Below the pieces are notes generated by a model. The model saw only the letters and a program-made list of their open reading frames with translations, was not told the DNA's origin and made no database searches. Positions 5,702 to 12,311 of a stretch of DNA of 53,236 nt are shown here, piece by piece; the stretch's first letter is position 1; every line of letters begins with the position of its first letter. The position numbers were made by a program, and so were the translations under genes. The DNA is from Ruminococcus sp. (GTDB lineage Bacteria > Bacillota > Clostridia > Oscillospirales > Acutalibacteraceae): positions 1 through 53,236 of the forward strand of contig SFGA01000007.1 in the NCBI GenBank assembly GCA_004556705.1. Reading direction: 5' to 3'.

Positions 5702-6391
5702 CAGATTTCTGTCATAATGCAAAAACATCTTGGGAGTAACCGCAAAAATTACTTTCAAATGATTTTCAATCCATACAGGACAACAGCTGATATTTTCAGG
5801 AGGAAAGCTACGACGAAACTTTTTAATTTTTTGAGCAAAAACTACTCCCCCACGGAGTTTTTTGACAAGTATGATTTTTAAAATCAAATGCAATGAAAAA
5901 TTAATATATATTAAAAAGCCATTTTTATTTTCAAGAAGATGAGTATATTAAAAACTTATTTCTTTATAATACAAAGAAATACCAGTACATTATTTCATAT
6001 TCATGACGATACAGCACAATTTTTATCTCATTTGAGTAGAATATGAATTAATTGCTCGATTTTAATTGGAAATTAGGTACGCAAGATCGCTGATACAAAC
6101 ATCAGTGAAATTTACGCTGCCTACTAAAAAAAACAATGCTAAAATCCCAGTCGCTTCTAAAAATGTCGTCGGCACAGCTCTTCATTTTATGTCACACATT
6201 TATATCTCATTTTATAAAAAGTGCGACCCAATTGGCAATTAATATAGTTGCATATTCACTATACCGCAACATAATATTTTAGGTATATCATTTGAGCTCT
6301 AAAATAATTATAACCTACAGTGCTTGATTTTTTCAAAAAATGAAATTAAAATTGAAGTATAAATAGAGTAAAAATAACCACAGGAGGATAT
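5702..6391 (+). other. 690-base non-coding stretch, stem-rich; candidate large RNA
   Basis: No coding frame with a ribosome site was found on either strand. Several perfect local stems are visible: ACTCC/GGAGT followed by TTTTTT near 5842-5862 (a second terminator), ATTTCTTT/AAAGAAAT (5958-5980), TTCATATTC/GAATATGAA (5994-6047), CTGAT/ATCAG near 6090-6105, GTCGC/GCGAC (6150-6227), GTTGC/GCAAC (6247-6270) and TATTTTAG/CTAAAATA (6275-6306). In a genome this compact, so long a gap suggests a functional RNA, a replication region or a decayed gene. Large phage RNAs such as GOLLD or ROOL exist, but no family can be assigned by eye. Confidence 0.4.
6324..6352 (+). promoter_or_regulatory. Sigma-70-like promoter for the 6392 operon
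   Basis: TTGATT (6324-6329), 17 bases, TAAAAT (6347-6352), about 40 bases before the start codon at 6392. Shares the T-rich 'cTTGATTTTTT' context of the promoters at 4026 and 11229. Confidence 0.55.
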
Positions 6392-7441
6392 ATGCTTAAG
6401 ACAATAACATCATTCAGAAAACACTTACGCGATTACTACAATGTTCCAGGAACAGAAATAATCTCTGTAAGAGGCGTTAATGCTGTAATGTTTTCTGACA
6501 AAATCAAAATGTCATCAGAAGATGTCGAAAAATACCATCCTATTTTTGTATTGTACAAACGATGTAACTGGCAAATAGTGTTTCTCGGAATACCGAAAGC
6601 ATTGTTACCACAGTCACAAGAAGAAATCATAAAACTGTTAGCTACAAACTTTACAGCAGAAGGTGTATATGACACACCATTACCTCAAACATATGCAGCC
6701 GCTGAAAGATGGTTCAAACGACACGATATCAAATATAACGACCGCTCATTTGTTTCTTCAGGGGAGGTATCAGCTACATTAAACCCACTTGGACATACTT
6801 CAACTATCCATAACGCAAGCATTTTCAAAGACTACAAAGGCCCATGGTTCATGTATGAATTAAATATAGAAGATGCAGAAACTAAACTTATCAAAGTACC
6901 TTATATTGAGTTTGAACCACTTAATGATATGGGAAGAAAGACGCAGATGATTCTTGTTAAGGCTCCATCAAACAAATACAGCTCCATCAAACAAAAGATG
7001 CGCACAGCATTAGTAAACCAAATAACATCATATGAAAAAATCATCGCATTCCTTGCTACATCTCAGTATGATAAAGCCGCGATAGCCGCAAACACATACA
7101 TGTCTTTATTGTTCGAAAGACAGGGAACAGTAGATATAGAAGACTTAAAAGAGGCATACGCTAAAAACAATGTATATGGATTTACACAAAACCCGTGCAA
7201 TCTAAAGTCTTCTCCGGAACAGATGCAAGAAATAGAGGATATGAGACATGAACTACATCATGAGATAGATAGACTTTGCCCTGGAGGTGCAGAAGTATCT
7301 ACAAAACATGAAACTTCATTTGAAGAAGAGGCAGCTCATACACAATCAAAACTAAAGAATATGCAAGAAATATACAATAAGCGTGAGCGCCTCGATGATG
7401 TTCCCGGTATTGGAGTAGGAGAACTTCAGGATGATGATTGA
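6392..7441 (+). CDS. Hypothetical protein (349 aa)
   Basis: First gene after the long non-coding region, with an excellent ribosome site (CAGGAGGATAT). The product begins MLKTITSFRKHLRDYYNVPG. The N-terminal 110 residues alternate strands and helices. The middle (about 110-200) contains WFMYELNIED and IKVPYIEFEPLNDMGRK. The last 70 residues are highly charged and probably disordered or coiled, ending in an acidic tail. No catalytic motif is recognised. Its place at the head of an operon of small genes suggests an early protein acting on host or DNA. Not identified. Confidence 0.75.
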   Translation: MLKTITSFRKHLRDYYNVPGTEIISVRGVNAVMFSDKIKMSSEDVEKYHPIFVLYKRCNWQIVFLGIPKALLPQSQEEIIKLLATNFTAEGVYDTPLPQTYAAAERWFKRHDIKYNDRSFVSSGEVSATLNPLGHTSTIHNASIFKDYKGPWFMYELNIEDAETKLIKVPYIEFEPLNDMGRKTQMILVKAPSNKYSSIKQKMRTALVNQITSYEKIIAFLATSQYDKAAIAANTYMSLLFERQGTVDIEDLKEAYAKNNVYGFTQNPCNLKSSPEQMQEIEDMRHELHHEIDRLCPGGAEVSTKHETSFEEEAAHTQSKLKNMQEIYNKRERLDDVPGIGVGELQDDD

Positions 7442-7456
7442 TAAGAGGAGATAATA

Positions 7457-7726
7457 ATGGCAAGATTAGATGTAAAGGATGAATATAAAGGATGTCATGC
7501 TACAGAGTTAGCGCGGTATCAACAACTCGTCGGATTCTTGTTGAAGAATCCACAAGGTGCTACTAAACCTCAGCTAGCGGAGGCTCTTGATATGAAACTT
7601 AAAAATATTTACAGTCTTATTCATAATGCAGAATCTGTAGGTATTATGTTGTGGGAAACAGACGATGGTGTTATCGGCTTGTATAAAGACAACAGTGTTA
7701 TAAACACAGTAAATAGAACACATTAG
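7457..7726 (+). CDS. Winged helix-turn-helix DNA-binding protein
   Basis: 89 residues. Residues about 20-65 (QLVGFLLKNPQGATKPQLAE, then ALDMKLKNIYSLIHNAESVG) have the layout of a winged helix: helix, turn at 'GATKPQLAEAL', recognition helix 'KLKNIYSLIHNAE', then a beta wing (IMLWETDDGVIGLY). This resembles MarR/IclR-like DNA-binding domains, without an effector domain. Likely a small transcription regulator. It follows the 6392 gene by 15 bases, so is in the same operon. Confidence 0.6.
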   Translation: MARLDVKDEYKGCHATELARYQQLVGFLLKNPQGATKPQLAEALDMKLKNIYSLIHNAESVGIMLWETDDGVIGLYKDNSVINTVNRTH

Positions 7727-7739
7727 CGGAAGGTAAATA

Positions 7740-7808
7740 ATGTGGTTTGTTATGTTTGGATTTATAATTGCAATAATAATTGCAATTATAATAGAATACT
7801 ATAAGTAG
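7740..7808 (+). CDS. Very small membrane peptide (22 aa)
   Basis: ATG at 7740 follows GGAAGGTAAAT. The product is MWFVMFGFIIAIIIAIIIEY followed by YK: one hydrophobic helix with a charged end. Tightly placed between two genes in the same direction. Many phages encode such single-span peptides, but this could also be an unselected frame in AT-rich DNA. Confidence 0.35.
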   Translation: MWFVMFGFIIAIIIAIIIEYYK

Positions 7809-7836
7809 TGAAAATACCGTAAGTAGGAGGATACAA

Positions 7837-8160
7837 ATGGAGAAATTTAGTGATGGCTACAAAGAAGCGAAAGCTCGCGCGTTGGAATTGATGGATGATA
7901 ATACATCATTAACATCAATTTATGAACAGGCTAAAGAACAGGATAACCGTGAGGTTATTGATTACTTGGATTCATGGTTCAATGATAGAATTGAAGAGGT
8001 TCGGTCTAGCTTCGCAGAAAGTGTTAAATACGAACTTGACCATGGGATTGATTCATATACCCTTGAAGATTTTGCAGCTCAATTAAGACGTATCGAAGAA
8101 TGTATTGATGATACAGACTTTGAAGGACTTGAAGACGAAGCAGATAAGCTCGGGGTTTAA
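7837..8160 (+). CDS. Small acidic helical protein (107 aa)
   Basis: Strongly acidic and helical: begins MEKFSDGYKEAKARALELMD and ends with an EDEADKLGV tail. The ribosome site is TAGGAGGATACAA. The acidity could mean a DNA-mimic or partner-binding role, but no known family is recognised. The stop codon lies in the first unit of a 23-bp tandem duplication. Confidence 0.65.
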   Translation: MEKFSDGYKEAKARALELMDDNTSLTSIYEQAKEQDNREVIDYLDSWFNDRIEEVRSSFAESVKYELDHGIDSYTLEDFAAQLRRIEECIDDTDFEGLEDEADKLGV

Positions 8161-8197
8161 TTGCTACTATAATAGGGGTTTAATTGCTACTATAATA
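8152..8197 (+). repeat. 23-bp tandem duplication between two genes
   Basis: The segment starting GGGGTTTAATTGCTACTATA is present twice in direct tandem (8152-8174 and 8175-8197). It covers the stop codon of the upstream gene, and the second copy runs into the AGGAGG of the next gene. Looks like a simple recent duplication. TATAATAGG in each unit could act as a weak -10 element. Confidence 0.8.
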
Positions 8198-8208
8198 GGA
8201 GGACATAA

Positions 8209-8478
8209 ATGAAAAAGCTAATTGTTGTTGGAGAGGATACAGTTATATCAGGAGAGAACGTAATTGGATTAAGGGCCGTAGAAGAGCACTGTTTGGACGT
8301 TTGGTTATCAGATGGTTCAGTAATAGGCATCATTGTTGAAACAAAAGCGGAAGATATTCTCAAAGAACTTATTAAGTTTTTTATTCACGATGATTCTGTA
8401 GCTTATGCTATTGAAAATTCACATATGTGGGAAGATGAGGAAGAAGCTGGTGAGAAGGAGGATGGTATATGTATGTAA
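8209..8478 (+). CDS. Small hypothetical protein (89 aa)
   Basis: Begins MKKLIVVGEDTVISGENVIG. The first 50 residues alternate short strands (LIVVG, VIGLRAVEEH, CLDVWLSDGS, VIGIIVET) like a small beta barrel; a helix and an acidic tail follow. The ribosome site is AGGAGGACATAA. The end overlaps the next gene by ten bases. Function unknown. Confidence 0.65.
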   Translation: MKKLIVVGEDTVISGENVIGLRAVEEHCLDVWLSDGSVIGIIVETKAEDILKELIKFFIHDDSVAYAIENSHMWEDEEEAGEKEDGICM

Positions 8479-8780
8479 CGCTCGAACGAGAGCTTGATGA
8501 ACCATTCATGTATGAGGGAACCTGTATTTATATTTCTGTATATACAGAGTATGATGTCCATTCAATAAATAAGTACTATCAAACAAGTGTTACTTACGAG
8601 ATAGATAACATCGAATGTTGTGATAAAGATGGCGACATTTATACCTTGAGTGCAAAAGCGCGAGAGGCTTTTATTAACCACATGGATTCCGGTATTAAAC
8701 AACAACTGCAGGATTTTGCTGAAATGAATTCAGACTTTACAGATGAAGAAATTCAAGATGAAATCAGAGAAGCTATGTGA
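8469..8780 (+). CDS. Small hypothetical protein (103 aa)
   Basis: Overlaps the end of the previous gene by ten bases; its ribosome site (AGGAGG) is inside that gene. The N-terminal half is beta-rich (MYVTLERELDEPFMYEGTCI, then YISVYTEYD). The C-terminal half is an acidic helix (FTDEEIQDEIREAM). No motif recognised; probably translationally coupled to the previous gene. Confidence 0.65.
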   Translation: MYVTLERELDEPFMYEGTCIYISVYTEYDVHSINKYYQTSVTYEIDNIECCDKDGDIYTLSAKAREAFINHMDSGIKQQLQDFAEMNSDFTDEEIQDEIREAM

Positions 8781-8795
8781 TTAAGGAGGATTGAG

Positions 8796-9179
8796 ATGCT
8801 ATTTAAGAAATTGTATCATTACTATCATCACTATAAGATGTGGAGCTATATTGTAAAGCAACTTAGAAAGCATCCGGATGCACAGTTGTCACAACTCAAG
8901 TTGGATTACATAAAAGAAAACAACTATAAACATTCGACCCGCAGTAATTGTTATCTGTGTAGCTATGATATATCTACAAGAGCATCAGGTGAAATGCCAT
9001 GTACCCGATGTCCGTTATATAAGAAATATGGCAAGAATTGCCTCGCTAAAGATTCACTATACCATAGCGTATATAGGCTTAAATTATGTGAAGAACGTAT
9101 AGCCGCAGCGGAAAAGATAAGGGACTGCGTACTACCTTGGAAAACAAAAGTGGCGACGGAAGAAATTAAGGAGGAATAA
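8796..9179 (+). CDS. Cys-rich, probable zinc-binding protein (127 aa)
   Basis: After a basic, aromatic N-terminal helix (LYHYYHHYKMW), residues about 50-80 hold CYLC...CTRC plus a further Cys (NCLAK), a layout suited to one zinc ion. The C-terminal third is a charged helix. The ribosome site is AAGGAGGATTGAG. It may bind nucleic acid or a partner protein, but no exact family is recognised. It is the first of four consecutive genes, three of which carry Cys pairs. Confidence 0.65.
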   Translation: MLFKKLYHYYHHYKMWSYIVKQLRKHPDAQLSQLKLDYIKENNYKHSTRSNCYLCSYDISTRASGEMPCTRCPLYKKYGKNCLAKDSLYHSVYRLKLCEERIAAAEKIRDCVLPWKTKVATEEIKEE

Positions 9180-9180
9180 A

Positions 9181-9657
9181 ATGGAATTTGATAAGTCAAA
9201 AGTGTTCACTGTTCTCAATGCAAGTGAAGTTAAGATTGGAAGTAAGGGGTATTTTGCAGATGAACTCACCCTTCTTAAAGAAAGAGTATCTAATAAATCT
9301 CTGTCTTACTATGGAGAATTAACTACTATATGTCCTGGTAATAGGTCTAACTACTGTTTTGAGATGGATAATATATCGAATTGGCTTCTTTTCTACTTAG
9401 TTGAGGAACCAGGAGTGAACAAAATGACTAAAGACAGAGTTGAATACTTAAAATGCCCTGCTTGTAAAAGGACCTATTTGAAACTGGAAATAACATCCTA
9501 TGGAATATGTAAGGACTGCCTTATAGAGAAATTGAAGTGCTGCGAGAACTGCGCTGATTATGATGGTCAGGACTGTGATATGGACAACGAGAACCGTTGC
9601 CGCTGTTTCACAGGTGATGAAAACGACGACTGTTATTGGAGATTGAAGGAGGAATAA
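9181..9657 (+). CDS. Two-domain protein: repeated N-domain plus zinc-ribbon-like C-domain
   Basis: 158 residues. The N-terminal domain (1-75) has the pattern MEFDxSKVxTxxNAxxVKIG, SKGYxADxLxxLKERV and FYLVEEP, and is repeated in the next gene. The C-terminal half (about 90-158) is rich in cysteines: CPAC, CKDC, CCENC, CDMD, CRCF, enough for two or more zinc sites. N-domains of this type recur in gut phage proteins of unknown role. Same operon; the next gene starts one base after the stop. Confidence 0.7.
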   Translation: MEFDKSKVFTVLNASEVKIGSKGYFADELTLLKERVSNKSLSYYGELTTICPGNRSNYCFEMDNISNWLLFYLVEEPGVNKMTKDRVEYLKCPACKRTYLKLEITSYGICKDCLIEKLKCCENCADYDGQDCDMDNENRCRCFTGDENDDCYWRLKEE

Positions 9658-9658
9658 A

Positions 9659-10099
9659 ATGGAATTTGACGAGAGCAAGGTATACACCCCAATAAATGCA
9701 GACAAGGTGAAAATTGGAAGTAAAGGTTATTATGCTGATGACCTTAAAACCCTAAAAGAAAGAGTTAACTCTCATTCAGGACGATGGCTCGGAGAAGTAG
9801 ATAAAATTTATGATACTGGTTTAACTTATAGGTTTGCCATTAAAAACAACACAAAGTTTGCCCTGTTCTATCTCGTAGAAGAGCCAGAAGAAAAGAAATA
9901 TCGGCCTTATCATAATACAGCTGAAATACCTGACGGCGCAATGCTTAATATAGTTGTATCAAGTGATAATATAAGATTTCTTATTACTGCTGTAGAGGAC
10001 AAAAGGGTGTATCTTGGTCCCCACGGATGGGTAGATTTGTATGATTTATACGAATACTATACATGGTCTAATGGTGCTCCATGTGGAGTAGAGGAGTAG
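9659..10099 (+). CDS. Paralogue of the preceding gene's N-domain with a different C-domain
   Basis: 146 residues. The first 75 match the 9181 gene (FDESKVYT, VKIGSKGYYADDLKTLKERV, FYLVEEPE). The rest has no cysteine cluster and is instead a beta-rich segment (AMLNIVVSSDNIRFLITAVE, VYLGPHGWVDLYDLYEYYTW). So one N-domain is joined to two unrelated C-domains, a modular arrangement. The ribosome site GGAGG lies in the end of the previous gene. Function unknown. Confidence 0.7.
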   Translation: MEFDESKVYTPINADKVKIGSKGYYADDLKTLKERVNSHSGRWLGEVDKIYDTGLTYRFAIKNNTKFALFYLVEEPEEKKYRPYHNTAEIPDGAMLNIVVSSDNIRFLITAVEDKRVYLGPHGWVDLYDLYEYYTWSNGAPCGVEE

Positions 10100-10103
10100 G
10101 GAA

Positions 10104-10271
10104 ATGAAAAGGATTAAGTATTATGCCTACTGTTCATTCTGTCACAGGAGCCTATCTAAGGTAGATACTAAGACCAGGCTTGGAAAAAGGTGCCCCTGGT
10201 GCTATTGGGGGACTATAGAAAAATGCTATATATATATATATACAGCAGATAAGAAGGAAGGAATTAAATGA
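10104..10271 (+). CDS. Small zinc-ribbon protein (55 aa)
   Basis: ATG at 10104 after GAGTAGGGAA. The product starts MKRIKYYAYCSFCHRSLSKV and contains CSFC (10-13) and CPWC (30-33), a compact four-cysteine zinc ribbon with basic residues between. Short ribbons of this type often bind nucleic acid or cap larger complexes. The stop overlaps the next start as ATGA, so it is a real, coupled gene despite its size. Confidence 0.6.
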   Translation: MKRIKYYAYCSFCHRSLSKVDTKTRLGKRCPWCYWGTIEKCYIYIYTADKKEGIK

Positions 10272-10498
10272 AAAGAACTAAGCCATTTATCGTAGTAGAT
10301 AAAAAATATTATTTAGGACATATAATAGATATTCCAATGACAGTGCGCGATTGGAAAGTGTGCGTTGATGAAAGTTTTATTATATTTCAAGCTGATACTA
10401 AAGAAGAATGTGAAAAATATATTGCTGAACGTGAGCGAAGATTGTGGCGTAAACATGCTTTGAAAAGATTTATATGGAGGTTATACAATGCAATTTGA
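10268..10498 (+). CDS. Small basic hypothetical protein (76 aa)
   Basis: Begins MKRTKPFIVVDKKYYLGHII. Two or three strands are followed by a long basic helix (AERERRLWRKHALKRFIWRL). Net positive, so DNA or RNA binding is possible. It overlaps the previous stop (ATGA) and the following gene by 11 bases. No family recognised. Confidence 0.65.
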   Translation: MKRTKPFIVVDKKYYLGHIIDIPMTVRDWKVCVDESFIIFQADTKEECEKYIAERERRLWRKHALKRFIWRLYNAI

Positions 10499-11141
10499 AG
10501 ATACAGAAGTGTGGGGATTTGAGCATGCTATAAGAGGCATGCGTAATCCTATGGAAAGCTGGGAGAAGTCTGATTCTGGTTATGTAGACAAGAGGTTCAA
10601 TGACCAGTTCCATATTGGTCCTAATGACATGAAGCTTATGAAAAATCTTATATCAGCAGGACCTGAGCATAGGAAGTTCCTGCGGCAGATATTTATATCT
10701 GTAGACATAACAGCACCTCTCTACTGGTGGAAGGAGTTTGATACTTATAAAGTTGGAACTGTAAGCAATTCAACTTCAACTATGCACAAGCTGAAAGACA
10801 CCCCAATTACAGTGGACTGCTTTGAGATGGGTGATTTTGCTGATACTACTGAAGAGAATAGCACATATAACCTGTACACAAAAGAGATGTGGTCAAAACT
10901 GATTGACCATTTAGAGGCATTGAGAAAAGAGTTCAATGAGACAAAAGACAAACGGTATTGGAAAGAACTCATAAGACTGCTACCAGAAAGCTGGCTGCAG
11001 AAGCGCACTGTCACAATGAGCTATGAGAATGTAGCAAACATATACTCACAGCGTATGAACCATAAGCTTACTGAATGGTCTAATGATTTTATTCAGTGGG
11101 TAGATAGTCTTCCATATTTCAAGGAGCTTTTCACAGTATGA
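10488..11141 (+). CDS. ThyX-superfamily protein with degenerate catalytic motif
   Basis: 217 residues. The fold pattern follows flavin-dependent thymidylate synthase: HRKFLRQIFISVDITAPLYW before the signature region, WWKEFDTYKVGTVSNSTST where ThyX has RHRxxSxNExSxRY, and a C-terminal helix region (LPESWLQKR, then YENVANIYSQRMNHKLTEWS) matching ThyX's 'lP.....gN...l...R....AQ.EI'. The RHR triad is absent, so normal dUMP methylation is doubtful. It may act on a modified pyrimidine, bind flavin, or be regulatory. It overlaps the previous gene by 11 bases. Confident about the family, not about the reaction. Confidence 0.6.
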   Translation: MQFEDTEVWGFEHAIRGMRNPMESWEKSDSGYVDKRFNDQFHIGPNDMKLMKNLISAGPEHRKFLRQIFISVDITAPLYWWKEFDTYKVGTVSNSTSTMHKLKDTPITVDCFEMGDFADTTEENSTYNLYTKEMWSKLIDHLEALRKEFNETKDKRYWKELIRLLPESWLQKRTVTMSYENVANIYSQRMNHKLTEWSNDFIQWVDSLPYFKELFTV

Positions 11142-11228
11142 AAGAATTAAAACCTGATTGATGATTTGGAGGCTATGGATTAAGGGTTATTAATCTTTCA
11201 AAAGTTATAAAATATTTTTGCAAAATAC

Positions 11229-11257
11229 TTGATATTTTTTAATTTTTATTTTAATAT
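11229..11257 (+). promoter_or_regulatory. Sigma-70-like promoter for the 11396 gene
   Basis: TTGATA (11229-11234), 17 bases, TAATAT (11252-11257), preceded by 'atac'. It lies in the 254-base gap 11142-11395, which is otherwise very AT-rich and codes for nothing. The leader between it and 11396 is about 130 bases, with a GAGCTACT...AGTAGCTC inverted repeat near 11320-11347. Confidence 0.5.
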
Positions 11258-11395
11258 TGTATTATCAAATGAAGAAATTCATCTGATATAAAAGTTCAAA
11301 GCAAGAACTTAGTACTATGAGCTACTCAATCGGTGATTAAGTAGCTCTAAACAAAGGATACTGAGACTTAGCAAAGAACTACAGGAGACACTTAT

Positions 11396-11851
11396 ATGTC
11401 ACTTCTCGATTCAGTAAAAGCTGAGACAAAAGCAGATGGAGCTACACCAGTAGCCGAAACAAAAAAGAAGTCAAATTCTGACTACCAGAAGAAACAGCGC
11501 GAGCATCAGTATGCAGCTGCATGCAAAATCCGCGATTTCTTGAACTCAAAGAAGATTGAACTTCCTGAAGATGTAAAAGAAGAACTCGCATTCCTTTGCA
11601 AGGAAAAGAAATCAGGAGCTTCTTCATCAGCATTCGGTACACCGGTTATTTACCGCCTCTTTGGAAATACTCCGAAGAAAGGTGACAAAGTTACCGCGCT
11701 TAAAGTATTTGAAGTTTCCGGAAAAGGCTTTGCTGAGATGCGTCAGCTTATGAAGAAATGGAAGGAAAAGCAGGGCATTACTGTTGAGTACGATACAAAA
11801 GCGCAGGCTTATGTAATCAAAGACGGCAATATCCCGGCTTTTGAAGCTTAG
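11396..11851 (+). CDS. Hypothetical basic protein (151 aa)
   Basis: Begins MSLLDSVKAETKADGATPVA. The first 30 residues look disordered and lysine-rich (KKKSNSDYQKKQREHQ). A globular part follows (about 40-145), with AFGTPVIYRLFGNTPKKGDK and a helical region MRQLMKKWKEKQG. Good ribosome site (CAGGAGACAC). Its basic character and its own promoter suggest an abundant DNA-binding or replication-associated protein. No family assigned. Confidence 0.65.
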   Translation: MSLLDSVKAETKADGATPVAETKKKSNSDYQKKQREHQYAAACKIRDFLNSKKIELPEDVKEELAFLCKEKKSGASSSAFGTPVIYRLFGNTPKKGDKVTALKVFEVSGKGFAEMRQLMKKWKEKQGITVEYDTKAQAYVIKDGNIPAFEA

Positions 11852-11924
11852 GTTCTCACTCGCCTGGACTGTTAATCAATTGATTTCAGTTCAGGCATTT
11901 ATTTTAATGGAGGCATGTCATAAA

Positions 11925-12287
11925 ATGGAAAACATAAAACCAAAGGTATATATAATTGAAGATATACCTATGATTCATATATCTGAGTTCTGCCGGTTAG
12001 AAGGCAGGAGCATTCAATCAGCTAGGTATCTTATTGAAAAAGGAAATTCCATAAGAAAACTGAAGTATTTCCGCGACAGAAGTAGATTGATGATACCCAT
12101 AGTTGAAATAGAAGGATATCCTTATACAAACAGAGGTTATTTATCTTCAGAATCAGAGGTTTATCATTACAGGAAGAATGAAAATGGTATATATGAACGC
12201 TTTCTTTGTAAAGAATGTTCGTACGGTAGTCCATGCCAGAAAAGAATCACAGCAGATGCATTAATTGTTCCGGAAGGCGATTTATAA
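11925..12287 (+). CDS. Hypothetical protein with possible HTH (120 aa)
   Basis: The start at 11925 is chosen because in-frame upstream sequence overlaps the previous gene and a hairpin. The weak GGAGG lies 11 bases upstream. Residues about 15-45 (IPMIHISEFCRLEGRSIQSA, then RYLIEKG) resemble a MerR/excisionase-like helix-turn-helix, followed by basic strands. The end holds CKECSYGSPC. Between 11865 and 11900 a hairpin CCTGGACTG/CAGTTCAGG may be a weak terminator or leader. Possibly a small DNA-binding regulator. Confidence 0.5.
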   Translation: MENIKPKVYIIEDIPMIHISEFCRLEGRSIQSARYLIEKGNSIRKLKYFRDRSRLMIPIVEIEGYPYTNRGYLSSESEVYHYRKNENGIYERFLCKECSYGSPCQKRITADALIVPEGDL

Positions 12288-12311
12288 GATAAAACGTGAG
12301 TGAGAACACAT

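Noticed and set aside
5645..5893. 82-codon minus-strand frame in the long non-coding region
   Set aside because: Overlaps the intrinsic terminator at 5672, has no ribosome site and no recognisable motif.
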